A stretch of DNA of 64,000 nt from contig NC_081809.1 in NCBI RefSeq assembly GCF_030704535.1, positions 1,348,501 through 1,412,500 of the forward strand, written 5' to 3'. Both the position numbers and the translations under genes were made by a program. This document shows, piece after piece, positions 23,845-37,285 of this stretch. Origin of the DNA: Vitis vinifera. Taxonomy: Eukaryota; Streptophyta; Magnoliopsida; Vitales; Vitaceae. The notes beneath the pieces were generated by a model. That model searched no databases and was not told where the DNA came from. It saw only the letters and a list, made by a program, of their open reading frames with translations. How positions within the stretch are numbered: the first letter of the stretch is position 1; each line of letters begins with the position of its first letter.

Positions 23845-26800
23845 ATGGCTTCATCATCATCATCTCCTGCAGTTACTGAGCGACGAGGCATTCCAGGAGC
23901 TTCCTTTGTACACGATGTTCAAACCTATCTTACTGAATCAGGCCTCGATTGTAACTCTGCCCTCGCTTTTCTTCAAGAGAGGTCACCTCTTTCTTTCTCA
24001 TCTCTCACTTCGCTTCATTCTATGTAATCTCTCGCCTATGAATCTAGGATCAAAATCTGACCTTTGATTGAATTTTGATGACACTCTTCAATAGCTTTCG
24101 ACATCCCTTTTGACTCTTTCAATGATATAAATTTAGTTTTTCTTCTCTCTGATCTAAATTGGTTGTTACCAGTACATGATCTTGCTCCATATTTGAGATG
24201 TAAAGGCTTGGCGTTGTGTTTGGTTGCCGAGAAAGGGAAGGAAAAGAAATTGTAGTCTTCTAACCTCATGTTTTTCTTAAATTAGGAGTTGTGGAACTAG
24301 AACCCTCGTTCAATCTAAAAAATCATTCCCTTTCTCGGTATTCTCTGTAACCAAAACGAATGGTCAGATGTGAGCATGCTCGTACTTGTTGTATCTGGTA
24401 TTCTGACTCTTTATTTTGTAAGATGAAGTCTCTGAAATGCAAATTTTTGGGGTGGGACATTGTTGAGTTAGGTTGAGTCCAGGACACTTCGATGTAATGG
24501 TTAAATTTCGAGTGATGTTGCTGTTGCAATTATATTTTGGAAGTTTAGAGATGTCTAAAAGAAAATTATCAATTTTAGGTCTATTAGGTTTTCAATTTTG
24601 GTTTGGTTAATATAATGATATTCTTGATAAGAATGAAATCAGGTTAGGAATGTCTTGAGAACTACCACAAAACTCCAAATTCTCGAATCTGAAATCTTCT
24701 GAAGTGAAAAGAAAAACAAAAATAAAAGGGTAGTCCTTTTGTAAATGTAGCTCTACCTCTCATTACCAGGGTTCCTACAAAAGTTTGGGTCTTGTAGGTC
24801 TTCTTTTGTCAGGGTCTTGTAGGTCTCAATTCAAGTTATTGACACTCATGACAGCAAGAAAAATATTAAGAACCTTAATATTTTTTAGGGTTCCTAAGAA
24901 CCTTCCATTCTTGGCATCCATACTCCTTGATAGAACATTAGAAACTTTTCCATTCAGTGGAATGGTTGAAGTGCATAGGTTGAGGATTTTACTAGAATTA
25001 GCTGCATGGGCTATGATTATTCAGAAATTTCTGTGGATAACGATTTAAAAGCAATATTGATTATGATATGGGGTAATGCCCTTAACTTTCCTGATATCCT
25101 TTTAAAAGGCCTGAATTATTTCTTGAGAAAAACATTCAGCATCAGGCTTGCTAATGTGGAATTTTATTTTAAAAATTTGTGATACAAAATATGATACAGT
25201 TCTATGCATCATCTCTTAAGAGTATCTTAAGGTACATGACACAATATATATATATATATATATATAATATACTATATCTCTGATATCTGCACCCTTGATT
25301 CTTTTTAAATTGTTTTAGGAAAAGTGAAGTTCCGAAGCCTTTTTTTTTTTTTTTTCCTTTTTGTGGCACTTAGAAAGGCCATTTTGTACTTTCACTTTCT
25401 TTTTTGAAAAAATTGTTTCTTTTTAGGCTCTTTCCCATATCAGAGGACGGAAGGATAATGATGAACGTTGAAAGTTATAACTTTGAATATGCCACATAGA
25501 CACATTTCTGTACAGGCAAACATGCCACATGGATGCATTTCTGTTATAGAATGTGTTTGGTAGTGTTTCTATTGGAAGTGTTTTCTCTAAAAGTGTTTTT
25601 AAGAGAATCGTCTATCAATTGTTTCTCTAGAAGACACTATAAGTGATTTTAAAATTTTTTTAAAGTGTTGTCCAAATTTTGCCAAACACCTAATTTTTTT
25701 TCAAGAACACTTTTTAGGCTAAAAACGCTTCCTAGAATCACTGTCAAATAGACTTATAAGCAAACATGCCAAATATGCGCACATAGGTCTATAGAAATAG
25801 GTAGCTAACTTTGTATATTGGTTATATTGCTTGATATTTCTTGCATGCTTTATTGAAACATAAGAGAATGGCAAATAATATGATTAGTGTATTTACAACC
25901 ATACATGTAGGTTAGCTTTATTGCATTAATCCGTGTTCTGTTGTAAGCTATATTGCTAGCTATTACACTGTAATATGACTTATTTGCTTGTAGTTTATTC
26001 GTTTGTCATGAAATTTCATAACTCTTACAAGTTCTCAAGTGATAAGATTTATAAAATATTTGCTCATCATTCTTTGTGCCTTGATCTTACTCACTGCTGA
26101 TTGTCCACATTTCATTGATATTCTTTATCATGGTCTGAACCATCTAAATTAAGGGTTCATTAATGTTCAACTAGAAGAGCAGCGCTAATCTCATGCTTTT
26201 GTAAAAGAACTAATTCCGAATGATTCAACCATGCATGGAACCATATTCAGAGTATTTCACCATAAGTTTGTTTCTGAATTTATTTAAAGATTTTTTAACT
26301 TATCTTGGTTCCCTGATCTTGTGCAGACTTCAGCAATACAAGTTAGTTGAGATGAAACTTCTTGCTCAGCAAAGGGATCTTCAGGTGCTCTTTCATTGAA
26401 TTTGTGCTTTCTTTATTGTGTCTAATAGTGTCCATGTTTCATTTCTTTGCATGTAATGTATAGAGAAAGCTTTAATCAATTTGACCATTAGTGAGTTAAA
26501 GAGAAATTTAATCTTGATTGGAGCTCAAAGTACTCAAATCATAAATTCATAATATCTTATATAAACTATACATTAATGGTGTGTGAATGGGTTCTTTCAA
26601 TTGTACTTGTTTGTTTCGATTTGTGGGCATTTACAGGACAATTGCACCTAGACACATACAGATTGTTGGACATGGCAACTTTTTATAATATAGAGTCTGT
26701 TGTTTCTGTGGAAGAATCATGGTCAGTGCTTCTGGTAGTAAAGTCAAAATAGTTTGACTCTAAGCCATAGTACAGCTAATTCTTGGGCATCATTCTTCAA

Positions 26801-29723
26801 AAATTCTTAATAATGAAGAAGCAAGAAGGTAATAACCTGAGCTTGATGCTTTGCCAGACTTAATTTTGTGATAAGTTGTAGAGCCCATTGGCAATTTTCT
26901 ATAAGTTTCTTCTTTATCTATAAAAGAAATTAGGAGCTGTGTACCCCTTGAATTTAATTTTTTTTTTTTTAAAAAGAAAAAGAAAATTTTGGAGATTGAC
27001 TGCAAAATTTTGAGCAAATGCATAATGCCTAGAGCTAGGTGGAGCCCAAGTAAGGTTCTTTGGGTAATGGAATCCAACTATTGTGATTGACTCCTCATCA
27101 TGGACTTGGGGTGGCAGTGTGTCACTACTCAGGTAATCCAGTGGTCTCACCCCTAGTCGGTGGGCAAGGATAAGGGGCAGATTTGGGACAAAACATTCTA
27201 TCCCTTGGCAGTCTCCAGACAAGATTATTACATATGAAGCATCCTTGATAGGGTTGGGACCATTGTATCTCCAACCCTTCCTGTTGCCATCCCTACAAGG
27301 GACTAAGCAAAGCGCAAACTTCATAACAAAGTCCCTACATAAATATTCTGTATCTACTTGTTATTTTGCCCATTCTGAAAGTATACTTAGGCAGTCACAT
27401 TTTTTTTTTTATATATTCAGACTTCTGTTGAACAACTCATGTATCATGTCAAAAGGTGTTCAACACACTAATTATTGATGACTGGAAGCTGGTCAATATA
27501 CTCAGCCATCCAGTCACATTGTAATATGTTAAAATTTGCATAAAGGTTGAATGTAATTGACAGCTGGATAATTGCAGTGCAACGTAGAGAGTTTGCACCA
27601 TAAGTTGACCCCATTTTATGGCAGCATTGGGAATAATATCCTCCAATTCTTTCCCCAATTTGTAACATTTAACTTACTTCGTTCTTTCTTATTTTGAAAT
27701 CATAGTTTAAGTTATTGCTAATTTTCAAATTCTATGCTAAACATATTTTGGAGACTTTTTATTCCTAACCATGGATTCTTAATGTAACCCACATTTGTAT
27801 ATATTTTTTTTGTTTGTGGTTAAATTTTAATATACAAGCCCTGATCAAGATTTGACCTTGTGGAATCAACTCACTCATAATAATCAAGTTTGTGTTAGTT
27901 ACTTTTTACATTTTGTTTTCTTCTGCAACAAGTTTGACTCACTTTCTTGTTTCTTGTGGATGTCAGGCAAAGATCCCAGACATTGAAAAGTGCTTAGATG
28001 TAGTTGCCACTTTGGAAGCTAAGAAGGGTACTGGTGAGGTTCGTCATTTGTAATGTTATGCATTTGTGCCATTATGTTGTAGTTTAGTAGGTTATACTTT
28101 TCAAGCTCTTGATTTGGATACTCAAGCGTAACTGGGTAATAATATTAGTTTGTACCCCTTTGGGACAGTGATTCATTAGTGGTAGAACAAAGAGCATAAG
28201 TTCTGTGGCTTGTTTTCTATGGTTGCATATTAATTTGATGCAGAGGAATCACTTTGACTCATGGATTTGCTGCACTTGAATCCATGGAATTAGTTTATGA
28301 AATGGTTATGAACTTAACTTTAATGTGAGAAGGATTAAATCTACCTGAACTTCGCAAAGTTGCCGATAGAACTTTATTCCAATATGAATGGAGAAACTTG
28401 ACTTTAAATTTAAATATGTTAAACCTGGTTGTTATGCTCAAGTAATGAAACTTGTCTGATGGCTGGATGACTCCATTATCTAGTGCTGATGTTAAATGTG
28501 AAAGCATAGCTTCACCACATGACATTAGTCTAATCAATCTTTTTACATTTGGCTTGCAAGATGTTGATATCTATAAAGCTGTCATAACCCATATAAAATC
28601 TTTTTCACCCACATTAGCTTAAAAGGAGCTGTAGTTTTTCTTGGTCACAATAATATGCAACAGAACCACAACAAACCTGCTTATACTGTGATGTGATAGT
28701 GATAAAGATAGTATATGTCTACCTGACAAACATTTACCAGACAGGTCTTCCACAACCGGAACAATATCTGATTCTTGCAAGTTGAATTCTGAGACCTACT
28801 TTATTGTCAATCGTGCACCGATGAATGTCTTAAGAGGTGCCTTGTTCCTTATGCCCCATCTTTTGTGTGAAGGAAACAACTGACACCTGCCTACGGTGGC
28901 ACGTCATGTCTTTTTTAGAAATCTGAATTCCACATCCTTTCTTGGGGATCATGTCGAGATCTAAACGGTACAATAAGGTATAATAGTTTTATGTTTTTCA
29001 TTTCCCTGTCTTTTATGTGCAGCCGCTTATAGCTGATTTTGAAGTCTCCGAAGGCATATATTCCCGGGCTCGGATTGAGGATACTGATTCAGTTTGTTTA
29101 TGGTTGGGAGCAAATGTTATGTTGGAGTACTCATGTGAAGAGGTTTGCTACTTGTGAATACCAATGCTGTTTATGTGGCCTTTATGTATTAAGATCACAT
29201 GCATAATTCTTGCATAACTTTTTTTGGTGCAGGCCACTGCTCTTCTCCAAAAAAATTTGGAAAACGCTAAAGCCAGTCTGGAAGTTCTTGTTACTGACCT
29301 ACAGTTCTTAAGGGATCAAGTGACAATTACCCAGGTACTGTTGACATACATGCCAAATTCTTTAATCATTCCCCTAGAAGTGCTAATTACATGAATTCAA
29401 GCTAGTCTGAAAGTACAGATGATTCTTCTGCATCTTGCATTGATGTCAATAAAAACAGTATAGCCATCAAAGCAATTCCGAGCACAAGGGATAATAACCT
29501 TTTAAGTTTGTATATTGTGTAGCCAATTAACTCTTGAATATAGGAAGTCTATAGATCTTATGATCGGTGTTCAATATAGGAACCTGATTCACTTCTAAAC
29601 ATGCTTGAGCTCCTATTAATCCTTCTCTTAACTGTTATTGAGCAGGTCACAATTGCTCGTGTGTATAACTGGGATGTTCATCAGCGGAGAATTCGGCAAG
29701 CTGCTGCTGCTCAAGACTCTTGA
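23845..29723 (+). CDS. PFD3: Prefoldin subunit 3 (alpha-type prefoldin, VBP1 homologue)
   Basis: Six exons: 23845-23981, 26327-26384, 27967-28038, 29023-29142, 29233-29334 and 29646-29723. All introns are GT-AG and phases join exactly to give 188 residues, about the family length (near 195). The protein is one subunit of the hexameric prefoldin chaperone, which hands nascent actin and tubulin to the CCT chaperonin in the cytosol. The N-terminal helix includes FVHDVQTYL and the coiled-coil arm [20 protein letters not shown]. The beta-hairpin region contains the conserved [19 protein letters not shown] and [18 protein letters not shown]. The C-terminal coiled coil runs through [16 protein letters not shown] to [15 protein letters not shown]. 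The leader has a CT run (23807-23824) just before the ATG. Intron 1 is 2.3 kb and carries a MITE; intron 2 (1.6 kb) carries a decayed insertion. Confidence 0.93.
25549..25753. mobile_element. MITE-like element in prefoldin 3 intron 1
   Basis: The left end, GAATGTGTTTGGTAGTGTTT, and the reverse complement of the right end, GTCTATTTGACAGTGATTCT, match imperfectly over about 40 bp, continuing into GGAAGTGTTTT / GGAAGCGTTTT. TTATA flanks both sides (25544-25548 and 25754-25758), a possible target duplication. The element is 205 bp and has no coding capacity. The TGTTTGRTAGTG terminus resembles that of the foldback at 885-995. Confidence 0.6.
26790..27330 (-). pseudogene. Decayed insertion of unknown origin in prefoldin 3 intron 2
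   Basis: The minus strand keeps a 136-codon open stretch (26914-27324) that looks protein-like in places ([37 protein letters not shown]). It contains a Phe/Lys run encoded by poly-A and poly-T, and it lies inside an intron on the strand opposite to the host gene. I do not recognise a domain. A decayed transposon or retrocopy fragment is the most likely reading; chance is possible. Confidence 0.3.
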
Positions 29724-32700
29724 GGAAATTCTCATAACCACCCGGATTAAGAGGTGCGAGAATTTGCTTTTAAGACTATGTTTCAGATCTTTCTCGCTAC
29801 TTCCTTAAGGGAACGGAATGTCTTTTTCTCCCATTAATTAAATGTTTTACAAAATAGATCGTCCCCTGTCCCTTATTCATGCTTCTGATTCCAGATCATG
29901 GTTCCTTGAAAAGCGTTTGTTGGTGAAGTAAGAATGTGATATTTCTAGGACCAGTTTTGATAGATGTTGTGATTTTGGAGCTTCAGCTGTAACATCTGTA
30001 TGATTATAAAAATTGCTGCAATTTTACTTTTGTGTCATTTCTCCATTACTTGTTTCCATTATAGTATTCAAAAAGAATCCCAAAATCATCCCACTGGTGG
30101 TAAACTTTGAAAACTTGGATTAATGGCGGAAATGATAGGACCCACAGAAGCTTCCATCTAAGAGTCATTCGTCGGCCAACGCCCAGTCTGTGAAGCTGCA
30201 CGGCCCTTTCGTCTGTAATTATGTCAGCAGACTCAGCACCATCTTATCCTTCCCGCAAAGGGGGTCGTGTTTTCGGGTTTTTAGTATTAAAATATCACAG
30301 TTTTGAGTCATAAATGACATGATATCGTCCTTAATCCACGACTTAGTCAATTAATGGAATGATACCGTTTTTGAAGACCAACCCCATTGGTGGTGAAGGG
30401 TGGCTTGTGAAGTAAGAAATTCACCCAACAGCTGGGAAGTCACCGATGGCATAATTCTACTGCAACATTTCTATTCGACTCGGATCATCAGGTTGGTGGG
30501 TCAGCCCCCCTAAAATGTTCCGGTGACCTGGTTGTTTATTTAATTATTGCTTGACATGATCTTGAATCTTGAAATGGTCTGGCATCCTGTTTCTACATAC
30601 AGCCTAGGTTTTTCGAACAGGAGCCCCAGTCCTGTCGGTGACATCCAAAGTCAAAAACTGGGCATTTTTTTAAATTAAACCTCTCACTGTCTCTGTCAGA
30701 AATAGGAGCCTTTTCCATTTGCTTTTGCACCACACCCTGCATTTGTTTTTTCCTGTTCTCTACCTTGGGGCAATGTGCACCCACATCACCTATGTCAAAA
30801 ATACATACAAATTATTCATGTGTTGAGACTTGAGAGTGCTGTTTTAGCATGATATTTAAAATTGTTTTTTGATGGGTATTTTTTAAAACAAAGGTTTGTT
30901 TGAAAAGGTAAATGTTTTCAACTGCTTTCATCATCTTTAAATGTCTCTTGAAAGTAACTGTTATCTAAAACATGTTTTGATTATTTTTTCTTTTGTCCTT
31001 AAATATAAAAAACTGTTTTTTGGGAACGGTTTTCAAACACAACCTTAATTTCTTAATCCAAATGTAGCATCAAAGTGACCAAAACCATAGGTGACGGATC
31101 GAGGAGGAGGCTCTGAGATGATGCCACCGATGTCGGCCAATGGGAGTCGTCCTCATGGACAGGAGAAAGCTTTTAACATGAAACTGGAAGCCAACAAGGA
31201 AACAGAGCCCTCCCAGAAAGCGATCTGTTGACTTCAATGTGGAACTGGTGAGTTGCATCCATCATTGATATTCTTGACTCTTAACGTTCCGTTGGACGCA
31301 GATTTTGATTCCATTTTCGCCAAATTCAAATTGCCCTCAAGGAAAAGAGAGCAGTAAATTGATGGGGACGCCTCTCTTCCTCCTCGGGCCCTATACGAAT
31401 ACCAAACCGGACTTGACCGCCACCTTACCCTTTAAAAAATTCCACAAAATAATAAAAAATAAAATTTAGTGAAACCATAAATCCACATCTCTGCCCTACA
31501 GAATCATCCGAGTAGAGACGATTTGGTCCACTGATTCGATATCCCATTGGTCCAATTTTTAGGGTTAGTTGACCCATTGGAGTGTGACCAACAAAGGGTG
31601 GCCCCGATCTAACTGCATGTGGTTTGACGCCACTCAATAGTCAGCTATCCACAAGTCTCCCGCCATTTCCTCCTCCCACCCAGACATTCTATTCTATATA
31701 TAACTAATATAATAACACTTGTATATGTAATCCAATCACGGCCTCCATCTATTTATTTTTATGATCTCATTTCAAGCAAAAGTTACATTGGATATGCAAT
31801 AGTTTTCACTTTTCATATAATTTAATTGAAAGAGTTGTTAAAAAGGAATTTGGATAATCCAAACACCCCCTTATGACAAGACATATTTCATGTGGAGGAC
31901 AGAGGGCATGGGGAGGAGGAGGAGGAGGTACACTTGAGATGGATGGAATAATGGGGCAAGAGAAAGAGAGAGAGAGAAAAAACCATCAATTTTTAAAGAG
32001 ACGTGCACGCAAAACGAGGCTGATTTGTCCGGGAGACGGGAGTTTTTATAAAGTCATCTTGTCCGTTTGCGCTATACGCGTTTTACATCTTTTATTATAA
32101 TAATAGAAATGAAAACAAAAGGCTGTTGACTTTGACTTGTGATCGGCCCAACTCAGTCGAAAAGAACCCAAGGAAATGACGGTCGCAGAAGTTTTCATAA
32201 AATAATGGTACTATACACCTCCAAAACGCCGCAATCATCGCTTTGGTGTTCTCATTCATCAATCTTTGGGTCAACTTATTCTCTACCCCACACCATCTTT
32301 TTTATTCCCAAAATATCTTTTATTCAAACTACAATAAACCAGCAAAATTATAAATCACCTATTTATAATCTTTATTATTGAACATGAGTTCTTCTACTCC
32401 CGTACAAATATTATATCACAAGAAAACTAAAATAAATAATAATAATAATGGGACCAAACGTATTGTGATTGATGTGTAAGTTTATTTATTAATAAAATTG
32501 TAATATTAATAAATTAGATGAACTCAGTCAAAAGCATTTGATTTAATTAAATATTTGAAAATATTAAAACTATTGATATTTTGAGTGAAAAAGAGTGAAT
32601 TTTTTTAGTATTATATTAGATTCTATTTGATAATAATTCTAATAAATATATTTTAGGCTAAAAAGTGTCCTTTTTTTTAATTAGAAACTTGTTTGAAAAT

Positions 32701-34100
32701 TATTTTTGAAAATTATGTTTAATGTTTTATTTTTAATAATTTTATATATCTGTATTTTTATTTTTTGAAAAAGACCTTAGAAAATAACATAAAATAAAAA
32801 AAAATGCTTTTTAAAAATTCTTTATTTTCTACTCTTAATAATAAAAAAATAAAAAACAGTTTTTTATTGTAAAACATATTTTTGTGTTTTTTTCTTTTGT
32901 TTTAAAGAACATAAAACTATTTTTTTAAAAAATTATCACATAGGCTTGGGGTGTTTGGTAAAATTTTAAAACTTTTAAAAGTCACTTATAGTATTAAAAA
33001 ATTATTTATAATATTTTTTTAGAGTAACACTTAAGTAGAAAACCACTTGGGATAAAAATACTGGCAAATATGCACTCTTAATATAATTAAATTTCTAAAA
33101 AATACTAAATTAAAAGGGTTTTTTTTATCTAGATAGAATTGGTTTTTTCTTCTTTTGGCCTTTAAACCCTAAAAAAAAAAGTGGTAACTTGGTCAATGGA
33201 TGGATTGAACTAAACAATTAGACATGGACAAGAACCTGAAATTGCAAGGGTGCTTCCTAAGCAATAAATAAAAAGAGTGTAGAATATTTGGTAATGGAAG
33301 AAAAAAGTTTGAGTTTACACCAACTGCCAATTACAACATGATGTCAACAGTCATCTAGAACAAGAATCATTAACTGCAACCAAACGACTTCGAGATCAGA
33401 AAAAAAAAAAAAAAAAAAACCTTAAAGAAATCTAAGCTCCATACATCTGTCTACAATCAAACCTTGTGGTTACAAAATTTATACGTTAGGTCAGTCTTCA
33501 TTGAAGAAGCAAAAATGGTGGGATCAATGGGTCAACGATGGTCGAAGGAATGTTAATTGAACCTTTACTTTGTCCGAGAAAATTAATGTTTCTTTCTGCC
33601 CATCCTTCACCAGAAAACCATTTGCTAAAAAGGCAGTGTGATTAAACAAAGTGGTCGGTTATAGATTAGGGTTTTACAGCATGAAATCAGGCGGTTGGAG
33701 GTTGTAATCAAAATCTTTAATTAGGCGGTTGCTTAGTGAATATTCTTCATTTCTATTAAGAAATCAAATTATACCCTACAGAGAATGTTGACACCCCTCT
33801 TTTCTTTTGTAGTTTTTTTTTTCTTTTTTTTTAATAGCATAAAAAATTATGGAAGCAAGCTTAAAAATTCCATTCACTAAGGATCTTTCTTGAGAGATTA
33901 TATACTCGGAAGTACAACGGAAAATTAGAAGGATTAAACTCATTTTACTTGTTTTTCTTTTCATTTTTAATTATATCCGATAAATTTTAATTAAATAAGT
34001 ATTTTTTTAAAAATGAGTTCCAGAACTATTTTATATACGTCATGGAGGAAAAAAAAATATCTTGGGAAAGATCTTGGTAATGTGGGTAAAGATCGCACCA

Positions 34101-34151
34101 TAATTTGAATTTGAATTTGAATTTGCATTTGCATTTTCATTTTCATTTTGC
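34101..34151. repeat. Evolving hexamer repeat (TTTGAA / TTTGCA / TTTTCA)
   Basis: Eight or so six-base units lie in a row and change stepwise: first TTTGAA units, then TTTGCA, then TTTTCA. Each block has two or more copies, so new variants appear to have spread by slippage from one edge. Confidence 0.7.
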
Positions 34152-34237
34152 ATGTGTCTTCACATGCAAATCGCTTTGCATCCACGTCTCCTTTTGGTGG
34201 TGTCGTTGAACCAACAACACAAATGTTTTCAAAACCT

Positions 34238-34257
34238 TTGACCTTTGACCTTTGACT
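34238..34257 (+). promoter_or_regulatory. Triple W-box array at 7-bp spacing
   Basis: TTGACC, TTGACC and TTGACT start at 34238, 34245 and 34252. TTGACY is the WRKY-protein binding site and clustered copies are typical of strong WRKY targets. The array lies 3.0 kb upstream of the WRKY gene in this window and about 100 bp after the hexamer repeat. It could have arisen as a 7-bp slippage repeat by chance. Confidence 0.45.
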
Positions 34258-34853
34258 GCTGCTGCGTTCAGATTCAAATATCGGCCTATACATGCAGGGC
34301 CGACTGGCGACTCCAAGGGGGCCGCTGCAGCTTTCAGGTCTCACATATCGGCCGATCCACCCAGTGCCGACTCCTAGGCGCCACCACACTTGGATTTTTA
34401 AGTCGGCGGTGGTAAGTAGGATAGGAGACGACGCGCCTCCATGGGCGGTGATGGAGCCCTATATTGGAATTGGGTCGATCATGTGCGGATCACGCGGGAG
34501 AATAAAACCTTCTCACCTTGGAATGACTGTGTCAGTGTGTTGTTTCGTGTGTTTGTCTTGTAGGTCCCAAACTTAGCCCCCAAGCAAAACCATGGTCAAC
34601 TCTACTACTAAATTATCATACAATCAATTTGAAAACAATTCTATTAGATTACTGGTAAAATACCCAATACACAACTCCTCTCTATATGATCAAATTTTAA
34701 CCGTCTGATTAATTCTTCATCATTGGAATCATCAGATTATGCTATTTATGTAATTAACTAATCATCAGAAACCTTAACGCCAATTCTTTCTTTGTATTTT
34801 TAAAGAAAATATATATATATATATTTGATTTTTGTAACAAATAAAAATGAATG

Positions 34854-34854
34854 C

Positions 34855-34900
<46 letters not shown>
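34854..34900. repeat. AT microsatellite, about 23 units
   Basis: An uninterrupted AT run in AT-rich spacer. Confidence 0.9.
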
Positions 34901-34902
<2 letters not shown>

Positions 34903-36247
34903 AATAGAATTAATTATATATAAAACATATTCACATTTTTTTAACATTTTCGTCTGCACTTTCTAGCAGCGAACACACTCCCTATTTTCCATTCATAACT
35001 TTCGTGTTAATTATCTTCTTAAATAAAATATTTTTTAAATAATAGTCGTTTTCTATTTTTTTTTTAAATGTTGGAATAAAACTTATCTTTAAATTTTTAT
35101 TTAAAATACAAATAATAAATAAATAAATATTTGTTTATTAAAAAACGAGTAATTGATTGAAAGGAAATTGAAAAGGAGAAAGAAGTTGGAGGGAGCGTGT
35201 AACATAAGCAAGCGTAGAATATACTAAAACCGCGTAAAGTGCATGTGCTTGAGGGGCCACGGCCCCTCCGATCGGACACGTGGAACGCAGCGGCAGGCAT
35301 GGCTTAGAAGAGCGATGAGGACACGTGTAGGGCATAGACTGGCTTACTTCTCCGACATTGAATTTCCAGGAGTGACAGCGACCAGAAGCCGTGCAAGGTG
35401 GCAGAGTTGAAGGGCATAATAATTAATCCCCAAAAAATGAAAAGGAAATTGGAAATACCAATTGTGCCCCCAAATCTTTTCTCTTGTGTGAATTGACAAA
35501 AGAGCTTGTGGGATTTTATTCCGCAGTAGGCAACTTGTACATCGGAGCTACCATTATAGCTTTTATATGTAATCATAACTTGGAACCCAAGAAAAACCAC
35601 CCCCACATGAACCTTGCTTTGGACCAATGTTTCCAACAATCAGCAATCTATCTCACTTCCCACTTAACAAAATCTTTGATCCTATGAGCACCTAAAATTA
35701 CCTAAATGAGTAAGTTAAAAACATTGTGATTTTGAGATCAAGAATCAACCATCATCATCAAGAATGAGATATTTCAAGGAATATTGATTGTGACCTTAAA
35801 TTTTAATTAAAAATGGTTATTATCTTATAGAGTAAACAAATTTCCCCCACTTTTGTTTATCCAAACCCACCTCCAACGTCATAAACCTTCACACATAGAA
35901 AAAATTGATAGGTGGGTAGGGTAGGCCTACGTGTATGGAGAGGAAAGAAATGTGAGAAAGGCAGGTCACTCAAGTTCACAAATAGCAAAATAGGGAAACC
36001 TCAACATGACTTTTTTTACCCTATGCAGTACAGGGTAGTTGTTGGCTTCCAATTTGTCATTGACATGACAGTAAATAATTTAAAACCAGAAAAACATTTT
36101 ACTCCATAAAAAAATACAAACTTCAATCAAAAGGTCAAAAGCCAAGGAAAATAAACAATAATAGTAAAACAATTTTAAACTAACCTTAGTCAAGGACGCG
36201 ACTCCAGTGTTGTTACATTCGATGTTAACAAGGAATTTAGCAACTTC

Positions 36248-36252
<5 letters not shown>

Positions 36253-36281
<29 letters not shown>
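36253..36281. repeat. GA microsatellite
   Basis: About 14 GA units, followed by GGGAGAGGGAGG, 1 kb upstream of the WRKY gene. Confidence 0.85.
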
Positions 36282-36292
<11 letters not shown>

Positions 36293-36515
36293 ACATTGGT
36301 GTCATTGAGAAAAAAGAGCATGGGTAAAAAGGGGATTTCAGTTTTAGTGGAAGAAGGAGAAGGATAATAAATGAAATTATGAAAGAGGTGATTACAACAA
36401 TGTGGATACTCGTCTATTTGACGGTGCACCTCTCAGCCTTTGGATTGTCGGAAAAAGAAGAGAGAGCCCATTCTCCATCGGTGACGCGCTTCTCACGTCA
36501 GCGTTTGGACCGGCG

Positions 36516-37088
36516 CACGTGCCGAACCTTCTCTCGCACGCTGGCAACGCGGTTATTATGATTTTCTTTCTTTTTGTCATTTTGGGGAAAGTTTGTTTTT
36601 TCCTTCTCTTATGGCGCTTTTTGTTTGCATGGGATGTGCTACCATATTTCATATTCCCAAAAGTGCCCTGCTCCACCATAATTTAATATTTTTTTTTATA
36701 ATATTTTGGTTTTTCAATTAAAATAAATAATTAAAAGTTATTGAAAAACATAATTTTCATATAATTATAATATTTTTATTTTATACGAAATGAGGGGGAG
36801 AAACGTGCGTAGAATTTAGGAAGCGAAGAGGAGATAGAAAAGGGCAAACTTTTTAGCCGTTAAAAGTTGAAGAGGAGAGCCGCGAAAAAGGAACTCAAAA
36901 TCCAAGGAGAGATCACATGCACACGGGCCAGACCTTTTAGAGGCCACGTGTAAGAAAAGCCATGTCCACACCATAGCCGGTTAACCAGTCAAGAACACCG
37001 TATGAAAGCGTCGACCAGAGAAGTGGTCCAGTTGGCATTAATTGCCAACCGGCCTCCGTACGTACATTAACCGACACTTGCCGGTCAA
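36516..37088. promoter_or_regulatory. Proximal promoter elements of the WRKY gene (G-boxes and W-boxes)
   Basis: CACGTG occurs at 36516-36521 and again at 36945-36950, where it reads CACGTGT, an ABRE-like form. W-boxes on the minus strand (AGTCAA and GGTCAA on the plus strand) lie at 36987-36992 and 37083-37088; two more lie further out near 36133 and 36188. The pattern suits a stress-induced gene under ABA/bZIP and WRKY control, including self-regulation. Motif matches alone do not prove function. Confidence 0.4.
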
Positions 37089-37285
37089 AATCAATTGTCT
37101 CCAGCCAACCTCCACCCCCAAAATTAAAAATAAAATAAAATAAACCCACCCCCAAAATCCCTTCACACTCGTACCCCTAACCAAACAGTCCTTCTCTTTC
37201 TCTTTCTCTCTCTTTTTTCTTTTTTTTTTTCAATACTACTACAAGCAACTACAAATGAAGAAGAATCTATTCCTTTGGTGAGTAG

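Larger units (their letters stand above)
29724..37285. other. Spacer and WRKY promoter region, about 7.5 kb
   Basis: The 3' flank of prefoldin 3 occupies the first few hundred bases. No further gene is recognised. Short ORFs at 31118-31233 and 34292-34576 have no motif. The stretch holds a hexamer repeat and a triple W-box (34101-34257), an AT microsatellite (34854-34900), a GA microsatellite (36253-36281) and ACGT- and W-box-type elements in the last 1 kb, which probably belong to the WRKY gene. Confidence 0.5.

Noticed and set aside
26914-27324. 136-codon minus ORF inside prefoldin 3 intron 2 as a real nested gene
   Set aside because: It contains a poly-A-encoded Phe/Lys run and no known domain, and shows no promoter or splice signals. 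It was kept only as a low-confidence decayed insertion.
31091-31310. Short ORF with good-looking GTGAGT and GCAG sites
   Set aside because: The implied intron would be about 54 bp, too short for plants, and the frames do not join into a recognisable protein.
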